From Siphonodentalium dalli (Eukaryota; Mollusca; Scaphopoda; Gadilida; Siphonodentaliidae), in assembly GCA_032622095.1 (NCBI GenBank), contig CP136067.1:200034052-200098051 (forward strand): a DNA stretch of 64,000 nucleotides, in the 5' to 3' direction. Under the pieces are notes generated by a model. That model was not told the origin of the DNA and ran no database searches. It worked only from the letters and a program-made list of their open reading frames with translations. The position numbers were made by a program, and so were the translations under genes. This document shows, one piece after another, positions 9,201 through 14,670 of this stretch; position 1 is the stretch's first letter; each line of letters begins with the position of its first letter.

Positions 9201-10225
9201 AGAAATCCAGCGCCAGCAAATTCATTGTGAATTTTCACAACATATTCTGGATACAATATTTCTTGAATCTTGTGGAACTCATTGATACTGCAAACTGTAT
9301 CGTGTGGAATGCCAGCATGGTTGAGTAGATTTTTTGCTGCATCTGTTTGTGCTGTGTATATTGATTGTCTTATTCTTTTCCATATCTTTGACCAGCACAC
9401 AGATCCATCACTATCTGCCTTACACATTCCGACGACAATAGATCTTGCCATACACATAACATCATCAGCATTTTCAATCCGGACAATACTTCTTTTTACT
9501 TTTGTCAACTTGTTCTTGTCTGCAAATGGTCCATAATGTAGTGAGTGTCGTGTACCACCTTCCGGAATATCTGTAACGAAGATTTCGAAATTGAGTGCAC
9601 CGTCATGAATTGTAAAGGCTGCATTTGATTGAACCACATTTTGAATATTATCCATGAGTGTCCCACCATTCAATTCACTGGCTTTTGTGAATGGAATGAA
9701 AATGCTCATATCAAGTCCTGGATGATTTATCGTAACTCTGATTCTTGTCTTCTCATTTGCTGAACATTTCTGTTTCAATTCTTCTGTCAACTTCTCAAAT
9801 ATCTCTGGAATGTTTTCGATTGGATCTGTAAATTTCTCGAATTTCACACCAAATTGTCGTGATGCTGATTTAAATTTTCTGGAAAATTTCTCCGAGTTCA
9901 GCTCCATTTTGAAATATTTTGTTGGATTGAACACAACACGCTCTCTAGCCAGACTTCTCTTTCTCTTCCCACCAATTTCTCTATTCTGTCTTCGACCGCG
10001 TCCAATCTGCCCATCACTAGAACTTTCTTCACTTTCTGCCCTATCAGTTTCCATATAGCTCTCTTCACTTTCTGCCTCATCAGTTTCCATATAGCTCTCT
10101 TCACTTTCTACCTTATCAGTTTCCATATCGCTCTCTTCAATAACTGCAGGCCTTGGTCTTTTTCTAACAATATCTTCTTCGCTGGAGGCGTCGTCTGAAA
10201 CAGGTCTTTTAATTCTCTTAAACAT
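6188..10225 (-). CDS. POLB: Protein-primed type family B DNA polymerase of Polinton
   Basis: A 1345-residue replicative polymerase with an unbroken frame. The start is the ATG at 10225; the frame runs further upstream only to a non-ATG codon. Exonuclease motifs: FFDFECR (D506, E508), HNAQGYDAQF (N578, D583) and YCKSDVD (Y704, D708). Polymerase motifs: IDVCSLYPF (D929, Y934), KIMINCIWGKNAQ (1108-1120) and YFDTDS (D1207, D1209). Residues 379-490 hold many Cys-x2-Cys pairs, so a zinc-binding region precedes the exonuclease. The N-terminus carries nuclear-localisation-like clusters (KRIKRP, RKRPRP) and then an acidic tandem repeat (ESDMETD, ESYMETD, ESYMETD) at about 31-68. Its first 32 residues are shared with the divergent zinc-knuckle protein. 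FEMNGCLFHGCPKCY is typical of Polinton polymerases. Confidence 0.95.
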   Translation of the reverse strand: MFKRIKRPVSDDASSEEDIVRKRPRPAVIEESDMETDKVESEESYMETDEAESEESYMETDRAESEESSSDGQIGRGRRQNREIGGKRKRSLARERVVFNPTKYFKMELNSEKFSRKFKSASRQFGVKFEKFTDPIENIPEIFEKLTEELKQKCSANEKTRIRVTINHPGLDMSIFIPFTKASELNGGTLMDNIQNVVQSNAAFTIHDGALNFEIFVTDIPEGGTRHSLHYGPFADKNKLTKVKRSIVRIENADDVMCMARSIVVGMCKADSDGSVCWSKIWKRIRQSIYTAQTDAAKNLLNHAGIPHDTVCSINEFHKIQEILYPEYVVKIHNEFAGAGFLFEPAEMCSDSKCVHIYYNNNHFDTITSIKGFLGTSYYCEFCDIGFHMRGDHRCRFVCACWSLTQCNFTNWVKCRTCQRSFRSKSCFDNHLKTEGKQKRKICDLVQLCNNCDEEILINKSSRHICAGLKKCKHCKEIVEADHRCYIPKYESPEKKPAKIPYVFFDFECRQDTGVHIPNFCVAHTACGDCMCKPIEEKCETCGPDSREFVFKGDNVLTDFTNWLFHQDHKGCVAIAHNAQGYDAQFLLQALIQSGIHKPELIMNGNKILSLKCNSVKVIDSLSFLMMPLSKFPQTFQLNEMAKGHFPHWANSPKFQNYIGHYLASDYYKPDMMSVENREKFFEWYNEKIENYVIFNFQEEMEKYCKSDVDILRRGCGKFRKYILETEQIDPFIESITLAQVCNLAWRKNSMPEKTIGIIPDGGYPCAKNYSMKAIRWLQHISLSRMITIKHALNGGEIKIGGHYVDGYEEATRTVFEMNGCLFHGCPKCYNNRQYKNPYTMLTMEELYTRTQQKKDELESLGYRVESIWEHQIDERMKSDVKFKQQMESFYKHRDPILPREALFGGRTNAIKLYEEIDQDSTKEIKFIDVCSLYPFCNKYKFYPVGHPEILSQEQIDQEHIRDYAGLVKCTILPPSKLYIPVLPIHCNKKMVFTLCNTCAINENEACNHSEEDRAITGVWTTPELFKAMDVGYKILDVYQIWHWTDWTDEIYKSYIDKHLKIKQECSGYPFGVETEEQKQKFVQDYYAAEGIKLENIEKNPGKRQISKIMINCIWGKNAQRNLMSKTEYVDKPSRYFELLTSNNIIVQNVTLLDGDKFILVNYVDILDNIEPHHSANVVVASFVTAYARLQLYKVLEKLGDRVLYFDTDSCMYVSDPSKKNIKTIEGRLGKWSNEHPDAKIVKFVGLGPKNYGYEYIKDGRRYTKCKVKGITLDYSTSQKVNFETMVQCVNDRENFKTVVEYPSRIKRQKNHQLISECQTKTFRSVYTKRKLVNGIHTYPYGWRC

Positions 10226-10306
10226 TTTTGTCTTGAGTTTTGTCAGCAAAAAATATTGCGACTGGCTTCTTCGGAGTTGAAGTGTAAAGTGTAGAATTAC
10301 ACCTGC

Positions 10307-10322
10307 TTTTATAGCTTTTATA
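10307..10322 (-). promoter_or_regulatory. Two TATA boxes for POLB
   Basis: On the minus strand TATAAAA occurs at 10307-10313 and again at 10316-10322, separated by GC. The nearer box is about 82 bases before the POLB ATG at 10225, leaving room for a leader of roughly 50-60 bases. Confidence 0.6.
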
Positions 10323-10339
10323 GCATTCGCGATGAAAGC

Positions 10340-10346
10340 TATAAAA
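10340..10346 (+). promoter_or_regulatory. TATA box for the zinc-knuckle gene
   Basis: TATAAAA on the plus strand, the mirror image of the distal POLB box and 82 bases before the ATG at 10428. The mirror of the second POLB box is degraded here (GATGAAAG), one of the few differences between the arms. Confidence 0.6.
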
Positions 10347-10427
10347 GCAGATGTAATTCTACACTTTACACTTCAACTCCGAAGAAGCCAGTCGCAATAT
10401 TTTTTGCTGACAAAACTCAAGACAAAA

Positions 10428-11030
10428 ATGTTTAAGAGAATTAAAAGACCTGTTTCAGACGACGCCTCCAGCGAAGAAGATATTGTTAGAAAAAGACCAA
10501 GGCCTGCAGTTATTGAAGAGAGCTATATTGAGCTACATAAAGAAGATTCAAAAAAATCTACACAGCCACAGACTAGAAAAATTCAAGATAATCTTGTCGA
10601 AATGAGACAGATCTCTGCCAATTTGTTTAAACTTTGTAACAAAATGCAATGGCAAGAGAAACAAGAGAAAAACAAAGCTGATAAAAATTGGAAACCGCCA
10701 TATGGTTACTGTTACAAATGCGGACAAGAATCCCATTGGTCCTTCCATTGTAAAACAGATTTCGGCGACAAAAAAAATGTGAAAACTATACAAAAATGTC
10801 TACAAGCAGTAACAATACAAGAACAAAATGCAGATATCAAAACTGAAGAGATGTCTACAACATCAGATGTTTTCAAACAACCCCGACCTGTTGATCCTAC
10901 AAATGATTCACAGAACAAATCTGAAGATAAAAATCCAGATTTTGAAAATTCCAAGAAAACTTCCAAGAAAAAGAAGCTGAGACCATTCTACATTCCAAAA
11001 ACAGATAAACGAATCGATACAAACATTTGA
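10428..11030 (+). CDS. CCHC zinc-knuckle protein sharing the POLB N-terminus
   Basis: The ATG at 10428 gives 200 residues. An upstream in-frame ATG at 10332 lies before the TATA box and is unlikely to be transcribed. Residues 1-32 equal those of the polymerase (KRIKRP and RKRPRP, nuclear-localisation-like). A retroviral-type zinc knuckle follows: C95, C98, H103, C108 (CYKCGQESHWSFHC). The rest is charged and low in complexity, with a lysine-rich C-terminus (KKTSKKKKLRPFYIPK). A single-strand nucleic acid binding or replication-accessory role is inferred from the knuckle and from the shared promoter. An AATAAA lies 16 bases after the stop, so unlike its right-hand neighbours this message is probably polyadenylated. 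Confidence 0.75.
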   Translation: MFKRIKRPVSDDASSEEDIVRKRPRPAVIEESYIELHKEDSKKSTQPQTRKIQDNLVEMRQISANLFKLCNKMQWQEKQEKNKADKNWKPPYGYCYKCGQESHWSFHCKTDFGDKKNVKTIQKCLQAVTIQEQNADIKTEEMSTTSDVFKQPRPVDPTNDSQNKSEDKNPDFENSKKTSKKKKLRPFYIPKTDKRIDTNI

Positions 11031-11045
11031 AAATTATGTTGTGTG

Positions 11046-11051
11046 AATAAA
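11046..11051 (+). terminator. Poly(A) signal AATAAA of the zinc-knuckle gene
   Basis: AATAAA starts 16 bases after the TGA at 11028-11030. A related AATAAA at 12795-12800 is part of a duplicated block (11038-11140 and 12785-12890). Confidence 0.6.
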
Positions 11052-11119
11052 TTATGAATTGAACAATCGTGTTTTGTTTTTTTCAGCTATGAAAGAGTAA
11101 CCTTTTGGGGAATGTGGGT

Positions 11120-11135
11120 GGCCCTGAAAAGGGCC
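11120..11135 (-). terminator. Histone-type 3' stem-loop of gene 11155-11517
   Basis: On the minus strand this reads GGCCCTTTTCAGGGCC: a 6-bp stem with a TTTC loop. It has the 5' flank AAAAC and 3' flank ACCCA, which are the hallmarks of replication-dependent histone mRNA ends. It begins 19 bases after the TGA stop. A purine-rich downstream element is less clear here than for the plus-strand genes. Confidence 0.85.
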
Positions 11136-11154
11136 GTTTTTTCTTTTACAGAAT

Positions 11155-11517
11155 TCATAAAAATTCTGCCAAATCAGGATATATCCCGTTGGGATTAATT
11201 GTCACAGACCAAGTAGGATTTGATCTGTGCGCCGCAGCAGCCTGAGCGAAGCTGTCAATTGCTGCATTGCACAGATCTTTCTTCGAGATCTGTGACAAGA
11301 TCTCCACGAGATCAAGATTGCTTGATTCTTGATTCTTGATTGCTTGATCGCATACTTCAGGCGATGGTCGTCGCCGAGCCAGAAAATCTCTTAGCATCTG
11401 TTTCTGTACCACCTTTTGTTCAGGAGAATCCTGCCATTTCCTATATGTTCTTATTTTCGTCTCCTCTGAATCTCTCTTCCTCCATAACTTCTTGATAAAT
11501 TTCTTTAACGACGGCAT
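11155..11517 (-). CDS. Accessory protein A1, 120 residues, histone-type mRNA end
   Basis: Encodes 120 residues, MPSLKKFIKKLWRKR..., with a basic amphipathic N-terminal helix, a central charged region (RKWQDSPEQKVVQKQ, LARRRPSPEVCDQA), a helical stretch LDLVEILSQISKKDL, an alanine-rich AIDSFAQAAAAHRS, and a C-terminus NPNGIYPDLAEFL. I do not recognise the family, and it is not a histone. Expression signals are histone-like. A TATA box lies at 11550-11557, a TCATTCA cap-like motif at 11520-11526 about 25-30 bases downstream, the leader is only a few bases, there is no intron, and the stem-loop follows the stop by 19 bases. It is divergent from gene 12414-12602. Confidence 0.65.
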   Translation of the reverse strand: MPSLKKFIKKLWRKRDSEETKIRTYRKWQDSPEQKVVQKQMLRDFLARRRPSPEVCDQAIKNQESSNLDLVEILSQISKKDLCNAAIDSFAQAAAAHRSNPTWSVTINPNGIYPDLAEFL

Positions 11518-11549
11518 AATGAATGAAGTTCACTGAAAAAGTGAAAATA

Positions 11550-11557
11550 TTTTTATA
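11550..11557 (-). promoter_or_regulatory. TATA box of A1
   Basis: TATAAAAA on the minus strand. CATTCA on the minus strand at 11520-11525 lies 25-32 bases downstream, the normal distance from TATA to start site, and fits the PyCATTCPu cap consensus of animal histone genes. The same TATA context (CAAATGTATAAAAATATTTTC) recurs at 13440-13447. Confidence 0.6.
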
Positions 11558-11564
11558 CATTTGA

Positions 11565-12117
11565 CACGGGCGTCAATGAAATCACATGTCGCGTTGGCGT
11601 TAAAATTGACAAATATTTCCTGACGTTGTGTTTTTTCAGAACCGGATCAACATGCATATTTTTCTTGATCATTATTGCATAGCGATCAAACAAATGTTTT
11701 TAATTTCGTTAGATCATTATCTATTATTTGGTACACATGATTGATATATTTATTACCTCGTTAGGCAAATATGGAATGTTTTTCTAGTTTTTGTTTTTGG
11801 AATTGTACATATTTTATACATAAAACTGAACACAAGATTGTTACACGGGCGTCAATGAAATCACATAATACTTTGGCGTTAAAATTGACAAATATTTCCT
11901 GACGTTGTGTTTTTTCAGAACCGGATCAACATGCATATTTTTCTTGATCATTATTGCATAGCGATCAAACAAATGTTTTTAATTTCGTTAGATCATTATC
12001 TATTATTTGGTACACATGATTGATATATTTATTACCTCGTTAGGCAAATATGGAATGTTTTTCTAGTTTTTGGTTTTGGAATTGTACATATTTTATACAT
12101 AAAAACTGAACACAAGA
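11565..12117. repeat. Tandem duplication inside cassette 1 promoter
   Basis: Positions 11565-11837 and 11844-12117 are near-identical copies starting CACGGGCGTCAATGAAATC and ending AACTGAACACAAGA. A third copy is at 13455-13735. The second copy differs in the promoter core (ATAATACTTTGGCG instead of ATGTCGCGTTGGCG). Confidence 0.9.
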
Positions 12118-12357
12118 AACATACTGAACATTTTTCTTCATCATTACAATTGATAACTTTACTTGGTCATCGTTTATGAACGAAGATGAATTCATATGTT
12201 AAAACATCTTAATTAATTGCATATACTATCATGAATTTAATCTATAACATATCGAAATAGTAAAACTAACAGATAATGCACTGTAAAGAAACACAACGCC
12301 CGGAAACATTTGTCATTTTTAACGTCAATGCGACATGTGATTTCTCTACCGCCCGCG
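11565..12357. promoter_or_regulatory. Bidirectional promoter region, cassette 1, with flanking inverted repeats
   Basis: The ends 11565-11630 and 12292-12357 are reverse complements of each other (roughly 85-90 percent by eye). They share GAAATCACATGTCGC, a (T/G)GACGTTAAAA-type block, a GACAAAT-TTTCC block and CGTTGTG. Each copy lies just upstream of one gene of the divergent pair, so both genes see the same promoter-proximal sequence. The interior is AT-rich and contains a tandem duplication, listed separately. Confidence 0.75.
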
Positions 12358-12364
12358 CAATCGT

Positions 12365-12372
12365 GATATATG
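12365..12372 (+). promoter_or_regulatory. TATA-like box and cap site of B1
   Basis: GATATATG lies 33-40 bases before the CATTCA motif at 12405-12410, just ahead of the ATG at 12414. The same pair, GATATATG then CATTCA, is found before the gene at 14020. Confidence 0.5.
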
Positions 12373-12413
12373 TTCAAACACGGCCGTGAACAATTTTTAT
12401 TCTGCATTCAAAG

Positions 12414-12602
12414 ATGTCCGAAATCCCCGAACCGTTGATGTCTATACTAAGAGGAACGATAGGGCTAACACCCCAGATAATGCGGGCCGGACACGCAAAA
12501 GAAGTAACCGCCAGTGCAAAACTGGTTATGCAAATATGCAAAAAACAACAGCGTTGGAACAAAAGCAAAAGTCTCAAAAGAAAATCGTGGCGTGAACTTT
12601 GA
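12414..12602 (+). CDS. Accessory protein B1, 62 residues, histone-type mRNA end
   Basis: A small basic protein, MSEIPEPLMSILRGTIGLTP..., ending KKQQRWNKSKSLKRKSWREL. Two other short frames overlap this stretch, but this one is preferred. Its ATG follows a cap-like CATTCA by three bases exactly as in gene 14020-14484, and its stop is 13 bases before the first stem-loop. The N-terminal half may form a hydrophobic helix and the last 20 residues are strongly basic. I do not recognise it. It is divergent from A1 and shares its inverted-repeat promoter. Two stem-loops and a downstream element follow. Confidence 0.55.
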   Translation: MSEIPEPLMSILRGTIGLTPQIMRAGHAKEVTASAKLVMQICKKQQRWNKSKSLKRKSWREL

Positions 12603-12615
12603 TGCCATACAAAAC

Positions 12616-12631
12616 GGCCCTTTTCAGGGCC
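12616..12631 (+). terminator. Histone-type 3' stem-loop 1 of B1
   Basis: GGCCCTTTTCAGGGCC with 5' flank AAAAC and 3' flank AAAAAC, starting 13 bases after the TGA stop. Confidence 0.8.
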
Positions 12632-12643
12632 AAAAACAAAAAC

Positions 12644-12659
12644 GGTCCTTTTCAGGACC
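12644..12659 (+). terminator. Histone-type 3' stem-loop 2 of B1
   Basis: GGTCCTTTTCAGGACC: one stem pair differs from the first loop, and the change is compensated (C-G to T-A), so pairing is kept. 5' flank AAAAC, 3' flank AACCA. A compensated pair argues for selection on the structure. Confidence 0.82.
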
Positions 12660-12671
12660 AACCAATTTTTT

Positions 12672-12683
12672 CAAAAAGAAAAC
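12672..12683 (+). promoter_or_regulatory. Histone-downstream-element-like purine block of B1
   Basis: CAAAAAGAAAAC lies 13 bases after the second stem-loop. This is the position and purine character of the element that pairs with U7 snRNA (compare the sea urchin CAAGAAAGA type). Confidence 0.6.
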
Positions 12684-12784
12684 TTTTAGCATTGCTTAAT
12701 AACTAATAATGTTCTTTGTACCCTATGTTTTGTTTTGAAAAAATCACGCCACGAATAATTTAAAACAAAATATACTTGCAAATA

Positions 12785-12890
12785 TTTGTTGTTGAATAAA
12801 ATATAAATTGAACAATCGTGTTTTTGATGTTTTCAGCAATGAAAGAGTAACCTTTTGGGAAATGTGTGTGGCCCTGAAAAGGGCCGTTTT
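12785..12890. repeat. Duplicated 3' block, copy 2
   Basis: Second copy of 11038-11140, here with AATAAA at 12795-12800 but without the zinc-knuckle coding region before it. The stretch from 12684 to 12785 is AT-rich and shows nothing else. Confidence 0.85.
12870..12885 (-). terminator. Histone-type 3' stem-loop of gene 12908-13396
   Basis: On the minus strand GGCCCTTTTCAGGGCC, 5' flank AAAAC, 3' flank ACACA, 22 bases after the stop. Same core as the loops at 11120, 12616 and 14504. Confidence 0.85.
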
Positions 12891-12907
12891 AAAATTATCA
12901 TCTGACT

Positions 12908-13396
12908 TTAACATCGTTTTGTGTTTTTCTTATATCTTGACATATCTTTCCCATGAGAACCAATAGCTTTTGCGAATTCATCACTTTTCTCTGTATCTTT
13001 AGATTCTTTACAAGGAAGACGAAATCTGACTTTTGTCTCAGTAGAAGGCTTCATGATACTTTTAGGTTCTTTTTCTTTCGCCGATAATATTTTTTCTTTT
13101 TTGATCTGTTTCTGTTCTTTCGATCTCTGAACATCATGAACCCTGATTGGTATATCTATCTCTTCTGCAACGAAACGAAGATTCACTTTTACTTCTTGAT
13201 GCGTTACTTGTGTTTTCACGTCAATATCCCTGCGAAGACATCTCAGTTCATCTAAAATCGCTTTTAAAATGAGTGTATCTCCACCTATAGTCATTGTCGT
13301 ATTAGCTTGGCCTGTTGACTGTGGTGCCGCATATGTATTCTGTACAACAGGATTACTGTATATCTCACTCTGAAGAAATTCTGTTAACGGATCCAT
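12908..13396 (-). CDS. Accessory protein A2, 162 residues, histone-type mRNA end
   Basis: The ATG at 13396 (MDPLTEFLQSEIYSNPVV...) is chosen. An in-frame ATG at 13450 lies upstream of the TATA box (13440-13447) and so would not be in the message. Residues about 40-75 (LILKAILDELRCLRRDI ... THQEVKVNLRFV) may form a coiled coil. The second half is lysine-rich and probably disordered (KEQKQIKKEKILSAKEKEP ... TETKVRFRLPCKES). I do not recognise the family, and it shows no similarity to A1, although the DNA on both sides of the two genes is nearly the same. It is divergent from gene 14020-14484. Confidence 0.65.
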   Translation of the reverse strand: MDPLTEFLQSEIYSNPVVQNTYAAPQSTGQANTTMTIGGDTLILKAILDELRCLRRDIDVKTQVTHQEVKVNLRFVAEEIDIPIRVHDVQRSKEQKQIKKEKILSAKEKEPKSIMKPSTETKVRFRLPCKESKDTEKSDEFAKAIGSHGKDMSRYKKNTKRC

Positions 13397-13439
13397 CTTT
13401 GATAGCAATGCAATGTAACGTTGATCAAATTCGAAAATA

Positions 13440-13447
13440 TTTTTATA
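13440..13447 (-). promoter_or_regulatory. TATA box of A2
   Basis: TATAAAAA on the minus strand in the same context as 11550-11557. A CATTGC motif at 13405-13410 lies about 30 bases downstream where the cap site is expected; it departs from CATTCA at one position. Confidence 0.55.
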
Positions 13448-13454
13448 CATTTGA

Positions 13455-13982
13455 CACGGGCGTCAATGAAATCACATGTCGCATTGACGTTAAAATTGAC
13501 AAATGTTTCCTGGCGTTGTGTTTTTTCAGAGACGGATCAGCATTCATATTTTTCTTGATCATTATTGCATAGCGATCAAACAAATGTTTTTAATTTCGTT
13601 AGATCATTATCTATTATTTGGTACACATGATTGATATATTTATTACCTCGTTAGGCAAATATGGAATGTTTTTCTAGTTTTTGGTTTTGGAATTGTACAT
13701 ATTTTATACATAAAAACTGAACACAAGAAACATACTGAACATTTTTCTTCATCATTACAATTGATAACTTTACTTGGTCATCGTTTATGAACGAAGATGA
13801 ATTCATATGTTAAAATATCTTAATTAATTGCATATACTATCATGAATTTAATCTATATCATATCGAAATGGTGAAACTAACAGATAATGCACTGAAAAGA
13901 AACACAACGTCAGGGAGCATTTGTCATTTTAACGTCAAAGTATTATGTGCTTTCTCTACCGCCCGCGCAATCGTGATATATG
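13455..13982. promoter_or_regulatory. Bidirectional promoter region, cassette 2, with flanking inverted repeats
   Basis: The outer parts 13455-13520 and 13903-13967 are inverted repeats of each other, as in cassette 1. The whole region matches 11844-12372 closely, including the AT-rich interior (CATACTGAACATTTTTCTTC, GGTCATCGTTTATGAACGAA). GATATATG at 13975-13982 and CATTCA at 14011-14016 give the plus-strand gene a TATA-like box and cap site about 30 bases apart. Confidence 0.75.
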
Positions 13983-14019
13983 TTCAAGACGGATCTTCAG
14001 ACTTATTCTACATTCAAAG

Positions 14020-14484
14020 ATGACTGCTGTAAACATAACAGATCTTGACGAGATAATGGCCGGTGGGGTATACTGTAAAGCAGTGTACGGTGAAGAAATA
14101 TCGCTGTTTTGGAGGGCACTCAGCCTCGGGGTTTACGGGACGACCGATGGATGGATGATTCTGAGAGATGCGGCAGTTGACCTGTACTACGCAGAGAGTG
14201 ACGAACTTGGTGCGTCGGCACAAGATTTACGGCGCACACCACTTTTGGCTGAATCAAGATTGATGGTTGAATTAGCGGCGACTGTTATACAGCGACCTAT
14301 CGTCATGTTTGATGCTACCAAAGGCGGCTACAAATCAACACCAAGATTCAAGTCATCAATAACTCTAGTGTGGATCCCACACGTTTGCCACGAGCATTAT
14401 TGTGAATGCGAAATATGGATGAGGCGAGGAGACAAATCAATTGAAGTTTTGGCGAACAAAGAAGTTCAATGTGGCGGATTCTAA
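14020..14484 (+). CDS. Accessory protein B2, OTU-like fold suspected, histone-type mRNA end
   Basis: The ATG at 14020 follows the CATTCA cap motif by three bases and gives 154 residues. Four segments resemble an OTU deubiquitinase layout. EEISLFWRALSLGVYG lies where OTU proteins have DGNCLFRAL. TTDGWMILRDAAVDLYY resembles the following helix. ESRLMVELAATVIQRPIVMF resembles the E-L-A-A-pI strand. ITLVWIPHVCHEHYCECE has the terminal HY. If the alignment is right, the catalytic cysteine is replaced (serine at that place), while the histidine remains, so it would be an inactive binder. This family call is tentative. Stem-loop and downstream element follow the stop by 19 and 46 bases. Confidence 0.6.
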   Translation: MTAVNITDLDEIMAGGVYCKAVYGEEISLFWRALSLGVYGTTDGWMILRDAAVDLYYAESDELGASAQDLRRTPLLAESRLMVELAATVIQRPIVMFDATKGGYKSTPRFKSSITLVWIPHVCHEHYCECEIWMRRGDKSIEVLANKEVQCGGF

Positions 14485-14503
14485 ACTATAACAAAAATAA
14501 AAC

Positions 14504-14519
14504 GGCCCTTTTCAGGGCC
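14504..14519 (+). terminator. Histone-type 3' stem-loop of B2
   Basis: GGCCCTTTTCAGGGCC with 5' flank AAAAC and 3' flank ACCAAA, 19 bases after the TAA stop: a textbook metazoan histone mRNA 3' end. Confidence 0.9.
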
Positions 14520-14530
14520 ACCAAATATTC

Positions 14531-14542
14531 GAAAAGAAAAAC
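14531..14542 (+). promoter_or_regulatory. Histone-downstream-element-like purine block of B2
   Basis: GAAAAGAAAAAC, 11 bases after the stem-loop, closely matching the block at 12672-12683 and followed in both places by a similar stretch (ACTCTTGATTGC here, ACTTTTAGCATTGC there). Confidence 0.62.
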
Positions 14543-14670
14543 TCTTGATTGCTAATTGATAATTTCCAAAGTGAGATTTTCCTTTTGAAAAAAATAATTC
14601 TAAGTCCATTTTCATTTTTTCGATCAGAAATGTCACATCAATGACAGGAACATCTATCCTCGGGCTGGGA

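Larger units (their letters stand above)
10125..10528. repeat. 202-bp-arm palindrome between POLB and the zinc-knuckle gene
   Basis: Positions 10125-10326 and 10327-10528 are reverse complements with only a few mismatches, most of them at the centre. Each arm carries one copy of a promoter, leader and the first 32 codons, so the two divergent genes begin with the same protein sequence. Beyond the arms the sequences diverge, although the next residues (EESYIELHKEDSKK against EESYMETDEAESEE) still look related. Confidence 0.95.
11038..11140. repeat. Duplicated 3' block, copy 1 (second copy 12785-12890)
   Basis: Both copies contain GAATAAA, GAACAATCGTGTTTT, a T-rich stretch ending TTTTCAG, GAAAGAGTAACCTTTTGGG, and the inverted histone-type stem-loop. 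Each copy lies immediately downstream of a minus-strand gene of the accessory cassettes, so 3' processing sequence was duplicated along with the cassette. Confidence 0.85.

Noticed and set aside
10226-10249. Longer POLB start upstream of 10225
   Set aside because: The extension begins at a non-ATG codon, and the same bases in the mirrored arm are leader sequence.
12386-12595. Alternative 69-codon frame overlapping B1
   Set aside because: Its ATG lies before the cap-like CATTCA, so it would not be in the message; the 12414 frame fits the gene layout better.
11036-14545. Idea that the region is simply a host histone gene cluster
   Set aside because: None of the four proteins resembles H1, H2A, H2B, H3 or H4; only the expression signals are histone-like. 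A regulatory remnant of such a cluster remains possible and is noted as a refutation route.
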